The notes beneath the pieces are model-generated. The model did not search any database. It was given only the letters and a program-made list of their open reading frames with translations, and was not told the origin of the DNA. Source: Cliona cf. orientalis (Eukaryota; Porifera; Demospongiae; Clionaida; Clionaidae). Taken from it: DNA of 64,000 bases. The stretch is from contig OZ005703.1 in NCBI GenBank assembly GCA_963930775.1, forward strand, positions 7,874,001-7,938,000, written 5' to 3'. Positions 1-13,000 of this stretch are shown here, piece after piece (position 1 is the first letter of the stretch; every line of letters starts with the position of its first letter). A program made the position numbers and the translations under genes.

Positions 1-679
1 GCTGACTGAACTCGAGGAAGATGGAAAGGTGATCCTATTACTAGCATATTATTTTATAAAAACTCGAGTGGCTAGTATAAGCAGAAGCATGCTGCACTAG
101 TGGTGTGGTATGGTCAAGGGCTTAGAAGTCTATATAAGCCCTTGGTATGGTAGATTGTATAGTTTGTTTTTTTTAATCGCTATTTTTTCTTGTTATCCAG
201 GAGATGAGTGTGAAGTACTGGCCGGGTGAGGTCGGTGAAGCCAGTCTGTTTGGCTCCTTCCAGCTTGAGCTAAGTGAGGATGAGAAAGATAAGGGAGACT
301 ACGTCACCAGGAAATTCAAACTATCACACGTTGATACAGTAAGTGAAGGCTAGCTGGTAGGTACAGGGTCGTCAGTAGACAAAATCGCTATTTGAACATT
401 ACCTGCCCCCTTCCTAAGCTATAAGGGGAATACTGGTGACATATTAATTTGTCATTTCTTTGATTGTCTGTTTAGCCTCAGGATTGCCGTATAGTGACAC
501 AGTTCCACTTCACCAAGTGGGCTCGAAGCTCCACCCCCAAGGACACTCATTCCGTCATCGACCTCATCGACGAGATCCAGAGGGTTCAGAGGAAATCAGG
601 AAATCAACCAATCACCATACACTGCGAGTGAGTCAATCATCAATGGTAACAATAGGGGCACCCCCATCAATACTTAGTG

Positions 680-721
<42 letters not shown>

Positions 722-1840
722 GTGAGAGAGAGAGAGAGAGGCCTCTGTCTATATAAGGGTAAGCCTGGACTATTATTGTGACATTGTGTTGGATGTTTAA
801 GCCATGGTGTGTTTAGGTAGTGGTGTGACAGGAACCACATCCTGATAGCTGACATTTCCAGTGCTTCCATTTTGAAACATACACACACCTGCCATATTAT
901 GTCCATGTATTTAGCTAGTCGAGTCATGAAGGCTGGCCATATCCATCTATCCATCCCCCCTGGATGACATCACACCTTCATAAGGGAAACTAGCTATTTA
1001 CACATCCTTGCATGGCAGTCTGAGTCAGCATTAGGTCTTGCTAATATTATAGTAGTATATAGGTGGCTGCTATGTATAGTATGGTTGATCTGCTCCAGTC
1101 ACACCTATGTTGACATAGCACATTGTAATAATTATGGGCATCAACTGGAGCATGTCATAACTGGACATGCATATGGAGTGCATTCTTATCCAGTGTGTTT
1201 ATTATTGTGATTGAGAAGATATTATCAAGATTTTGGTAATTAGCACAATGACAATATTTTCAACATCGTGGTACAATTTTGTACATAATAATATAGTCAT
1301 AAAATAATATTTTTTCGTCTACTTCACTTCTCTTCTCTTTGCTTACCCTCTCACTGCAGTGATGGTATCAGTCGTACCGGTGCATTCTGCACTTTGTACT
1401 CTGTCCTTGAGCGAGTGAAGGTGGACCAGGTAGTTGATGTCTACCTCGCCACAAAGACGCTCAGGATCCAGCGAGCTGGACTGCTAGAGACACTGGTGAG
1501 GGATACTATTGTAGACTAGACAGCTCCACAGCTGTTTTTGTTGGCTATTTTGAGAGATGGAGTACCGTACTTAATCTAATACTACAATGAAAAATTTTTG
1601 AAAAACGTGTGCTTTTCTGGTAAAGGTCGTCAATCGCTCCACATAATATACACGTTACGAGAATTCTAATTTCTTATGTTAGATTGGATCATACGTTGTA
1701 TTCGATTAACTACGGTATTCTAGAGTCTATGGCAGCTAGTTTAGTTCAGGGTGTTGGATGTTTTTGAAGAGTGTGTAATGACTGGGAAGAAAGGTGCTAG
1801 TGATTCTTTTACGTCTCTCTCTCTTTCCTTTCCCCCCCCC

Positions 1841-1872
<32 letters not shown>

Positions 1873-1958
1873 TCTCCCCACAGGACCAGTACATCTTTGT
1901 CCATAAGGCAGTGATAGAGTTTCTTGATGCATTTTCTGACTACCAGAACTTTAAGTGA
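1..1958 (+). CDS. 3' end of a receptor-type protein tyrosine phosphatase, D2 domain (partial)
   Basis: Five exons are visible: <1-28, 201-338, 476-627, 1360-1495 and 1884-1958, all with GT-AG borders, ending in TGA at 1956-1958. The pieces read as the second half of a PTP domain: LTELEEDGK, then KYWP, then the QFHFTKW strand, then the signature HCDDGISRTGAF (HC-X5-R), then the C-terminal helix region (QYIFVHKAVIEFLDAF). The protein stops right after this domain, as the membrane-distal D2 of tandem-domain RPTPs does. The signature Cys and Arg are kept, but the WPD loop is replaced by W-A-R-S-S-T, so the general-acid Asp is missing. By family knowledge such D2 domains are weakly active or regulatory. 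The 5' part of the gene is outside the window. It converges on the gene A RPTP. Confidence 0.85.
681..740. repeat. GA microsatellite in an RPTP intron
   Basis: An almost pure (GA)n run in the intron between the 476-627 and 1360-1495 exons. Similar GA, CT or C tracts occur at 1806-1872, 9640-9662 and 11708-11736. No function is apparent. Confidence 0.8.
1563..1717. mobile_element. MITE with TACCGTA-type ends (copy 1)
   Basis: Its two ends are inverted repeats: TACCGTACTTAATC on the left and the reverse complement of TACCGTAGTTAATC on the right. It lies in the last intron of the + strand RPTP. A second copy in the opposite orientation is at 63755-63931, sharing the internal sequence around the GGTAAAGGTCGTCAATCGC motif. 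There is no coding capacity. Confidence 0.7.
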
Positions 1959-2945
1959 TGCTTCAGTGCACCTTGACCCCTTTAATTATCATAATAATAT
2001 TATTATGGTTCTGAATATTCAGTGACAATGTTAATTATTAGTTATTATTATAGGTAATTAATTTGTTCCTCTATTATGACACTGTATCCTGCCTCTTTTT
2101 TTTTAGGTTAGTGTATACTAATGTTATAGCAATGATTTGTTTGAGCTGTAAATTGTGCATTATGATTGTATATGATGTTTGATTCTTAAAAAAATGGTGT
2201 GTAATTTGGTGAGCGAGCCCTGAATATAATATTATATACGAGAAAACAGAGTGTAATTATACTATAATATTATTATTATACAACAAATACTTTCAGATCT
2301 TACCTGGAGGGCATTACTTTGAATAATAAAAACAAAAATGAAGGAACCCCATCCCCCCACCCCCAGGCCGAGTCACCGCAGCTTCAGTGACCTGTATAAG
2401 GTATGTGCAGATTACCATAGCACAGTTGGCACGCTTCGAATTCCAGGATCGGATAAGGGCGGTCCCTAAGCCATAAGTGTCCAGATCCTTAATTAGTAAC
2501 AAAGAGAGAAGGAGGGCAATGTTGTGAATAATTTATTTTTGTTACTTCAAACATAATAAAAATACTTCAAACATAATAAAAATAGCCCCAATCATCCCCC
2601 CCCCCCCCCCCAGAAATGGTATAATAGGGATTCAATGAGGGATACATTTTCCTCACTAGTGAAAAAAAAAAATTATAACCCCATCCTCCCATCGACCTTC
2701 CAATCGCAGAGCTCTAGGCTGGAATGTTGGTCAGGGTACACTGCAGACATTACTGCAGCCAGTTAGGCTTCTGTGTCACAACCACAGGGGACCGAAGTCA
2801 GCCTATGGTGGATTACCAGGCTTTATCCAGGATGGGGGGTATTCGAGGGAGGAACCTGGGCGACCCCTAAGCCATATATGCCCAGGACCATGTGCAGTTT
2901 TCAGCTGCAGGTGCCAGAGGGGATACCCCTGACACCGTCTAGCCC
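1959..2945. repeat. AT-rich 3' flank followed by dispersed repeat units
   Basis: I see no gene here. From about 2330 the sequence holds diverged copies of a unit that recurs at 4000-4220. The clearest is 2815-2945, a near-perfect direct repeat of 4095-4220 containing CTAAGCCATATATGCCCAGG. The two direct copies bracket the minisatellite at 2950-3940. Confidence 0.7.
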
Positions 2946-2949
2946 CGAT

Positions 2950-3940
2950 AGGTAAAATTGGTAAAATTAGTAATTTAATATGGCGCTTTAGGTGACGGCA
3001 GCGAAAAGGGTAATGTTGGTAAAATTGGTAAATTAGCAATTTTGGTGAACTGTAGGCGACGGCAGTGACAAGGTAAAATCTGTAAAGTTGGTAAAATTGG
3101 TAAAATTAGTAATTTGGTGAACTGTAGGCGACGGCAGTGACAAGGTAAAATCGGTAAAGTTGGTAAAATTAGTAATTTTGGTGAGCTGTAGGTGGCGGCA
3201 GTGACAAGGTAAAATTGGTAAAATTAGTAATTATGGTGCTTTAGGTGACGGCAGCGAAAAGGGTAATGTTGGTAAAATTGGTAAATTAGCAATTTTGGTG
3301 AACTGTAGGCGACGGCAGTGACAAGGTAAAATCGGTAAAGTTGGTAAAATTGGTAAAATTAGTAATTTTGGTGAGCTGTAGGTGACGGCAGCGACAAGGT
3401 AAAATTGGTAAGGTTGGTAAAATTAGTAATTTTGGTGCTGTAGGCGACGGCAGCGAAAAGGGTAATGTTGGTAAAATTGGTAAATTAGCAATTTTGGTGA
3501 ACTGTAGGCGACGGCAGTGACAAGGTAAAATCGGTAAAGTTGGTAAAATTGGTAAAATTAGTAATTTTGGTGAGCTGTAGGTGACGGCAGCGACAAGGTA
3601 AAATTGGTAAGGTTGGTAAAATTAGTAATTTTGGTGCTGTAGGCGACGGCAGCGACAAGGTAAAATCGGTAAAATTGGTAAAATTAGTAATTTTGGTGAA
3701 CTGTAGGTGACGGCAGTGACAAGGTAAAATTGGTAAAATTGGTAAAATTAGCAATTTTGGTGCTGTAGGTGATGGCAGTGACAAGGGTAAAATTGGCAGC
3801 AATAAGGGTAATCTTGGTAATATTAGTAATTTTGGTGAACTGTAGGTGACGGCAGCGACAAGGTAAAATTGGTAATGTAATAAATTGGTGGGTAATGTTG
3901 GTAAAATTGGTAAATGTGAACTGTAGGTGACGGCAGCGGA
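2950..3940. repeat. Minisatellite with 9-bp internal periodicity
   Basis: Tandem array of roughly 55-110 bp higher-order units built from GGTAAAATT, AGTAATTTT, GGTGAACTG, TAGGCGACG and GCAGTGACA blocks. Each block is 9 bp, so the array has a 9-bp sub-period. Long minus-strand open frames here, with NFT-type repeats, are by-products of the period being a multiple of three, and I do not annotate them as genes. Confidence 0.85.
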
Positions 3941-3999
3941 TAATGGAAGGAAAAAAATCCACCACACTCAAGTCAAAATTATGCAAAAAAAAAAGAACA

Positions 4000-4230
4000 A
4001 AAATAGTCCCAATCATTCCTCCCCCCGGGCCGAGGTGCCGCAGCTTCGGTGATCCGTTTGGGAGTGACCCTGCGGACATTACCGCAGCTGGCATACTTCC
4101 AGGGATGGGGGGTATTCAAGGGAGGAACCTGGGCGACCCCTAAGCCATATATGCCCAGGACCATGTGCAGTTTTCAGCTGCAGGTGCCAGAGGGGATACC
4201 CCTGACACCGTCTAGCCCCGTTATCGATAG
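4000..4230. repeat. Right flanking copy of the dispersed repeat
   Basis: Direct repeat of 2815-2945, sharing the GTGCAGTTTTCAGCTGCAGG stretch. It follows the minisatellite immediately. The remaining 4231-4983 is AT-rich intergenic sequence in which I see nothing else. Confidence 0.7.
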
Positions 4231-4983
4231 TACCTCCCAGAAAATGCTATTTATTGAGCTGGGACAGGGGGTAGCAAAACGCGTATGGTTTTCACGTTGG
4301 AATGTACAGACCGCGACGTAATTAATTAAAAGCTATGAATATCATTAATTCTATACCGCGGCGCGCGCCAAAGTGTATCTCAGCAACGGAAAGAGCTATG
4401 GAGCTGGAACAAAAACCAAAGTGTAGCTTTTGAACAGATGAAAGCAGCTACCATGCATGGTACCGAATATACTGCTTCATATCTTGACTGTATATGTCAT
4501 AGTGAATACTATACTATAGTGTGAAAATGCTTATGGGTGTCGCTGTATATAGAATGTACTCAATTCATATGGTAGTATGTAGCTCAAAATCAGGTGAAAG
4601 CACTTGCACTGTACATGTTATAAGATTATGGAGTCTGACTCCATTAAAAATTTTATATCATCAAACATGTATTGTGCGAAAAATAATACACAATTAATAC
4701 TATCATACAACTCGAGTGTATACATGTATACAATGTCATGTTGTCCCAGTGACCCAGCACAAAGATAGACTAGTCATATAAACAGCCTACGATAATAATA
4801 TAACCACGTAATAAAATTATGTATATATGACATTCTATAAACATAATATGAAGCACAGACAAGCTTGGTACACAAAATAGCAAGACAGCAACGAACTTTT
4901 GTTTGCGAATAAATGATTTGAGTGATTGAGAAACAAAGAGAAATTAAAGGCTCTCTCCTTTTTTCTCGACAGTGAAAATTGTT

Positions 4984-5955
4984 TCAGATGTTCTGGAAGT
5001 TGGCGTAAGTATCAAAAGACTCCAGAAATACCAAAACCGTTTCAAACAATGTCTTGTACTGAGACTGAAGAAATAAAAAGTGGATAATAACTTTAATTAT
5101 TGCAACACGAAATCAATGAGTCTGACTCACCACAGTGGGGACAGCCCCTGGTTTCTGTACTCGCAGAGCCTTGACGACCTGGAACACATCCACCACTCCC
5201 TCTGTCTTGCATCTCTCAATGGTGGTGGCAATGGCACAGAACATTCCACTGCGAGTCACTGTATCACTGCAGTGGACAACAATGGGTTTGTTGCCTGATC
5301 TTATCTGGACCTTGGTCATCTCCTCAATCACATCAGTGACACTCTTCAGGTTGGAGCAATGACCATCAGGCCTCCAGCATGTGATGTGGAACTGAGTAAC
5401 TTTGAGAGATTTCTGAGTCTGAAAACAGAGAGTTGGTAAAGGTCGTCGAATAAAAAAAGCACATTCAACAAAAAGTGTGTGAAATTCTGGCCAAAATTTA
5501 TGCTCAATTACAGCTAATAATGTTCTGTCAAACATACTAATAATTCACATAGCAAGTATGCTCGTTCTTGTTACACCAATTAGTATCTATTACCCAACTA
5601 AGAACCTCGATATCTTAATACTAATAATAATTGCCCGTACCCTGTTATCAGTGATGCTGATGTCTCGGATGATGAACCCCTCTAGCGGTTCCTCTCCCAT
5701 TAGCTCAACGTTGTACTCTCCGTACTGGTAGGAGCCACTGCTGGGCCAATACTGAGCACTGGCCTCCTCCCCTCCCTCTACCAGGTCAGACAGCATCACA
5801 ATCACAGCACTCCCACGATCGTGGATCATCTTCAAGAAGTTTCTGACCGTTGATTTTAGTGGGCCTTGAGCAATGATGAATGCTTTGTGCTTCTTGTATC
5901 CCTGGATATGGGAGAAATAACATGGAGAGCTCTCTCCTCCCCCCTTCTCTCTTAA

Positions 5956-5986
<31 letters not shown>

Positions 5987-7057
5987 TTCTAACACACACA
6001 CACCTCTTCAAAGCATAAGGGTACAGGCCCCAACAATTCAATCCCAGGGGGACAACCCTTACAGGCTTTCCTCAAACTTCTCAACCACACTACTTCCTCT
6101 CAGTTGACCCCCAAACATGTTTATGACATACTCTACTACTCAGCATTGTGTTGAAGCAAACCTCAATACTATACCAGGAAACGCTATTCACACCATAACA
6201 TAATATAGTGGAGCCTTTCTATTAGGAACACCCTCTCTTTATTACAGAGGTGCATGTAGGTTAGTACACCTCTCTACAACAGAGGCGATGCCCTACTTAA
6301 AATATAATTAATTAGAGGGGCGTCCTCTTTTCAGGCCGGGGTTCTTAATAGAATAGAGGCTCTGTATACTAGATCATCCTCACATTGATGTTGACTGCAT
6401 GTATGTAGTCAGGCTGCTCTCCTTTTAGAATAGCCCTCCAACGATCCGCTGAAAAATGAAAAAAACATGTAAAATTTTTTTGCTACGCAGGCAGCTAGTC
6501 CAATCAGCCTAGGGCGATCAGCCTAGGGTAATCAGATCAACGATAAACACACGAGAGAGGTTTGAATAAGCAAGGAGGCGGATTATAATAATTCCACTAC
6601 AGTCAATAAACACAAAACAGTGCTTATAGTAATAAGCAAGCTACGGGTGGTGCACAGTGGAAACGAAAATACACATACATCACATTATCGAAAGTTGAAA
6701 GTACATTCATGGAGTTTTTGTCATTGAAGGGTAAAGCATACAATGCCAGGCATGCATGAAGATCTAGAGTACGTAATTTGTAGTTGGAGTGAATAGGGGA
6801 AGCAGACTCAGTGCCGTGGGATGCCAGTGGCTTACATCACCATAGCATATCTGCAGCTAGCCTACGCTCATGACTATGGGTCAAGGTTCACCCACATGCA
6901 AGCAACTCCTTCCATAAGAAGCATTAATTGCCCCAAGTAACCGCCATTATCGTGAGTGCTGACCTGGCAGATATTTGTTTCCCCTGTTCCTGTCCGAATA
7001 TCGCAGAGCTTGGTTGCATACGACATCATTGGTCTTTGGGGACACCTGCTCCAAGAT
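4984..7057 (-). other. Gene A phosphatase D2 domain (degenerate)
   Basis: Exons 6964-7057, 6384-6448, 5641-5901, 5131-5418 and 4984-5064. The substrate-recognition region (FIIAQGPL) and the signature [10 protein letters not shown], with Cys and Arg, are present. The WPD loop region reads TCWRPDGHC, which shifts or loses the normal W-P-D spacing, and the signature lacks its central Gly. The C-terminal exon ends ANFQNI, followed by TGA. By analogy with other RPTPs this domain is probably regulatory. Confidence 0.8.
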
Positions 7058-10000
7058 CTGTACCATAACATTATTATAAAATAACGTGATTATCTGTGTA
7101 ATTATTGGTGAGCTGCAGTTTCAAAGTTTACACTACAACAAGATAATTACAGAGAGCTAGATAAGCTGAAAGCTGAATGCTCCAAACGTGTAAATGTTGA
7201 CTGTCTGTCGAAAACATTATCATTAATCTCGTAGGATTTCTTTCCAATGGGAAGGGACTGACAAGTGAACATCCAACAGACTTGTGTGCAAATACTCACC
7301 AGCTCATATCCTTCTCATGTGCAATTCCACAGACTATTGTTACATCTATATACCCCTCATACAAGTCACCTATGGCTGCAATACATGCTCATGGGATTTA
7401 TCATTAGCTCAGACACACCTAACAGTAAACCATTTTCAAAATGCCATACATACATACAAAGGTACATACTGACTGCACATTATTATACACTAGTGTCACA
7501 GAAGATTGCATGGTAGACGCCATCACCTACTTAGCTAGCGGCTGGCCATAATTGTATGAACAAGACGCCCTAATTACCACTACATACACACCAAATACAG
7601 CAAAAAATGTCAGAGCTAATGGATCTGGACGAAGATAGCCATTACTTCCAGTATGAGTTATGTACATTGTGCATGTACAATAGCATGTTTACATAAGGAT
7701 ATGCATTGTGTAATCAATGTACATGTACATGTACATGTATGTATAATACATTATGCAGGTACAAGAACATGTTACAACACTACTTACTGGCCATCACCTA
7801 GCAACCAAAAGTTTTTATAGGCAAATTGCCGGCCACCATGGGGGTGTGGATGATCATAGGGTAGGCCAATGATGAGAGGGGGTCATGGGCCAATAAGACA
7901 GTTACAAGACCTTAATTGGGGTGCATTTGACCATGCATCTCATGCACCCCAATTAAGGTCTTGTAACTATAACATGTTAATGTCATGTATAATAACATAC
8001 AGCATGTCATGTACAGAGTCATAATAATATCTGAATCAGTGAGGCTAGTTGATCGAATAGAGAGAGGCCTATGGCAATGATATGTGACTGTTTTACCTGG
8101 AACTGATGTTGGAAGGCATTGAGCTGGTTCAAAGGATCTTTCTTCTTCATCCGGTTCAGCGAGCTCCTCAGGTTGGTGGCTGCGATCTGAGTATCTCCAC
8201 AGGTGACTGACTCTAGGATGGCGTCGTGGATGAACATGAATTGATCCTGTGAGGGGAAACAATAACTAGCAGTCAAATATAATAATATTATTTTTGTTAT
8301 AATAACAATCAATGTGTTAGGTGTTATAGTGGACCCATGCTGTGAATAGCATGTCAACAAGCATGTAGTCAGAGCTGTCCGAAGCATGCGTGTATGTGCA
8401 TGTACATGTACACGCCAACACTATCGACACGAAATGTAGGTGGTTTTTATAACAAGCTAGTCTTTGCAAATACTTGAGCAAGATTGGCTTTGAGATAAAG
8501 GGGACCTAATCCATCTGGTGACATGTGTTAAGCACTTAGGAGGAATCCTAGACAAACAAAGATTATCATTATTTCAGAGGTTTTCCCATAATACTAAACC
8601 AAGGGCTTTGGGGTCTATAAGTCCCGACTAAACAGACAGCTAGCTATAGCCATTAGCTAGCTAGGTGCACATGTACGTACAGTGTAGAGACTGTTATCCC
8701 TACAAGCTCTCTACTTACATCAGTTTGGACCATTTTCATTCTTCTTTGTCTGATCTTGGTGATGGCTCCTGGGATGTCCACCACCTGCTCTTTCTCTATC
8801 TGCTCCAGCACATTGTCTATTGTGATGAGTGTACCTGTGCGACCCACACCAGCACTGAATGTGTACAAAACCAAAAGATTTAATAATATAATATGCTTGA
8901 TATGGTTTAGCTATCTTTCTCACCTGCAGTGTACTACCATTGGTCCCCTGGAGGGGTGGTGCTGAGCCTTCACTCTCCTGTGGAAGGCTAAGATGGATGT
9001 GGCATAGTCTGGTACTCCATGATCAGGCCAGGCAGTGAAGTGGTATTGAGTCACCTTGTGGGAACGCCCTCCAGAACCAAGCTAGGATGTTGAGAAAATA
9101 ACAAAGGTTCACGTTTGCTCTGAAAAGTGATGCTTTAACCAAAATTTACCGAGACAGAGAGAATTCTGATGGTGTAGTCTGCAAAGATCTGCTGGTCTGT
9201 TATGATCACTTGAAAAGGTCCAAAATCTTTCTTCCCACTCTCCGGCCAATACTGCTGACACTTGATACGAGTACCCTCCTTCACGTTGGTCACCATGACA
9301 ATGGTAGGGGGACGCTCCTGCCAAATTAGCCGCCAGAAATCCACCACTGTCTTAGGCAAGGGACCTGTGTATAATAAGCATTATATAGATAATATTAGAT
9401 TTTGCTATGGGAGCGTGAAAATTGATCAGTCAACTAAGATTGAGGTTGAGGTACATTGCAACTAATTATAAGTGATTGTGGAGCTATTCGGACAATCATG
9501 TGATCCCATTAGTAGATTACAAATTTCTACTTTCAAGTGCAGCAGCCATAATTATTATAGTGTGTTAGCATGGAGAGAGAGACTCACCTTGAGTGGCTAT
9601 GTACTTGTTGGGAATAGAATATCCCTGCAGGGAGGGGAGAAAGAGAGAGAGAGAGAGAGAGAGACAGAATTTGAGTGGGTGTAGAGATGCTCTTTTGTTT
9701 ACTGTTAATTAGTTTTTCACAGTTTATACTGGTCTGTTAGTTTAAAATGAACACTACAGAAACCCAATTTTATGATAGTTACATGTTAATTAGCTGAGTG
9801 GGCGTGTCTTAACTAATTACATACATCAATGTAGCAGGCGTTGATGTAGTCCTGGCAATCATCAACTCCTGGCATCAGATCAAGGACAATCCGGTTATCA
9901 TCGTCTGAAACAAAATGAAAGCGCAACAATAATTGTACCATACACACTTGTGCATACGTACATACATACAGACAGACAGTCAATATAACAATAAATAATT

Positions 10001-13000
10001 CCAGTTGACATACTAAACAGTTCCAGTAACGGCAAGTGATGTAGATTCATTGTCAGCGGTGGGGTCCTACATTTCTACACCCCTACACACATACACACAA
10101 CAGATGGACGGATTGCGGACGCCTTCATACCCCAACTGACATTCATACACTGGGCATCAATGAATACCGTATCCTTAATGATATTCATAGCCCACTGATG
10201 GGTGGGGTAGAGTAGAATGATTTATGCCTTTGCTGGCCAAAATAGGGTGTGCACATGTACACAAGTGGTGTGTTTAAGGTAAACCATTATAACAATATGG
10301 ACATGTAATCACAGGCTCCATTGCACGTACACGTACATGTACGTTAATTATTTTTGTACAATCACCTAGTTAATGGAAGGTGTGTGTGTGTAGGGGAGGG
10401 GGTAAGGGGATGTGTGTACGCAAGTGAGAAAGGCTTTTAGTCAAAAATGCAGCTGTTTTGCTAATAAAAAAAAACCCACCCACCCACACGTGCACACACA
10501 CACACTCTCTCAGGGCGGGCGGCCATTGAACAACAGGCTAGTGCAAGAGAAGCACTCTCACAGCTAGTGCAGTATTTATGCATGGTTTACTGGTGTGTAC
10601 ATGTAGCTCAGTATCAAAGGCAGCTAAGTAGTTTTGGTTGATCATGGAGAGATAAGTACACTCGTACTCCTTAGCTTTCAAGGTTTTGCTTATCTACCTA
10701 AGTCCTCTAGTGAGTTGAGGATCCTTCATTGTGTGTCAGATGACCATGGAGTAGGACAGCCTTAGCTAGGCCCTGCTCAGAGTAGGAGCTAGGATGAAAA
10801 TACAATTAAGGTTGAAACTAATTAAGGCAGGGAACAGGCTAGGGGCATGTAAAGGTACACAGAAAGGAAGACAGTGGAGCTAAGAAGCTAAACAGGAGAA
10901 GCTTGGCTAAAACGTAGCTGGGGAGGGAAGCAGGACATACTCAGCTACTACAGTTGAGACCTCAGCTGAGGTTGGTAAGGCTTCAGTACAAGGTGAACAG
11001 CACTCACTGCAGACCACTGTTCAATGGGGAGGGGGGCCCCACAAAAGGTCTACATCCACTTTGAAACCAAGGGTAAGTGCAGCTTGCCCACAATGAGAGA
11101 CTATATACCCTTTAGAGGAACCTTTGAAGGGGAAAAGAGATGAAAACACTAGTTCCTTATTTGGACTATCAGTGTTCAACAAGTTCCCAAATGCACCCAC
11201 TGGGCTGCCACTTGGCCACATCTGTGCAGTCACACACATCCACTCAGGTACACATCTGTTGCAGAGCCTGACCATTTAGGCTTGGGAGACACACAAATAC
11301 AGTTCTCTGACTACCAGTACACTGGGCATGAGTAAACATCAATTGCACAATGACATGTTGTGACTTAAACAAAATTACCTTTTATATACAGTCACATTCA
11401 ACAGCAGTAGCATTGCAGAAAGTATAATAATATGAATGAAGTACTGTCCCAGCTAAATGGGGATACCCCTTTAATTAGGGCACCACACATACAAGGAACA
11501 CAAGAGAAGTTTATAAAACATTATTGTTACCCCGAAATGAAGGCACCTCCCTTATTAATGCCATTGTCAATTCAATTAGTGCTGATGTTCACTTACATAC
11601 AACAATGTTCCCAAATCTGTTGAACATTTTCCGTGGACCATCAGTGGCATAGGTCACATTGTGTCCCTGCTCACCAGAGTCCAGAGCCTAGGGGGAGGGA
11701 GAGGAAAGGAGAGAGAGAGAGAGGGGGGGGGGGGGGTAGGATAGACAAGCAAACACATAACCATTCCATTCTAGGAGTTGAATCATCAAAGTTGAAATGT
11801 CTAGGACAACAAAAACTGTTGATCTAAGCTAAAAGCACTCGTATCTGTGCAGGAAGAGAAACTGTCAACATATGTCCACGTGTTTGATAGATCAACTGAA
11901 GGCCAGCAGACATCAACTACACAATGACTCCAGCAGAGAATTAAGTCTAAGGGGTGAGGGTATTGTAAGGGAGAGTTTTATGGGAAATAGCCAGGCAATG
12001 ATTAATCCACTGAATCAACAGTGCCGTGCATAATATCATCAACACCCAATCTTTGTGTGTTTAAACACAGTGTCTGTCCACTAATAAACAACATTAACAC
12101 AAATCTGTGCACACAACTTCACCAATTTTCCCTCTATTTTAAAGACAATTTTCAACATTTCCATAATAGCCTTGTATGTGTGTGTATTGGTGTGTGTATA
12201 TTTTACATAATATAGATTATGTAGTACTCACCTCAAAAAGATCTTTGAAAGGTTGATTCGAACTGGCATGAAGATTAGCAACGTACTCCCCAAACTCAGG
12301 AATGGGAATGGGACGCGATGAGACGATGTCACCGACGGCAACAGCCGTTGAAGCTCCTCCCTCCTCGTTAACCATCAGCTTGATTTCCCTCTCTTCAGAG
12401 CCGTGTGAGTTGGCAGCCACTGCCTTGTAGACTCCAGAGTGTTTCAGCTCCGTGGAGAGAATGGTCAGGCTCCCGTCTGACTCAATCTCACGGGCATAGT
12501 CTGCTCTGACTGGCTCCCCATCGTGGTACCAGGTCACTGTTGGCTGTGGCTCTCCACTCACCTTGATCCTAAAGTACACTCCCTCTCCCTCAATGACGGT
12601 TGTATCAGAGGGAAACTTCAAGATTTGTGGATCTGAAAGTTTGTACCAGATCAAGCACTTTAAAATTAAGGGTCATACAAGTATCAGCTATTATCAAGGG
12701 CTCATAGACTCTTTGGGGCCTTGCTATTACATTCTATACTGAGCTAATTAGCACTTGAGAAGAACAATAGACAAAGTAGACTAAAAACGGTTAGTGCACC
12801 CCAAGCCCAAATAATCAGCAAAGAGCGATGAAGCTAGTACCGGTAATAGTACGAACGTTGATTGAATCAAACTTACTTGAGTTGTTTCCCCCAAGTCCAG
12901 TGATCTTGTTTCCATTGCGTGTCTTTGAGTAGGCAATGGGCGGAGCCGGGCGAGACCGACCAGAGCTACTGATGTAGGGCTTATCGGAACGACGACGCCT

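Noticed and set aside
3485-4094. Long minus-strand open frames of NFT/LPILP repeats
   Set aside because: They are translations of the 9-bp-periodic minisatellite, with two overlapping frames equally open and no start or splice context.
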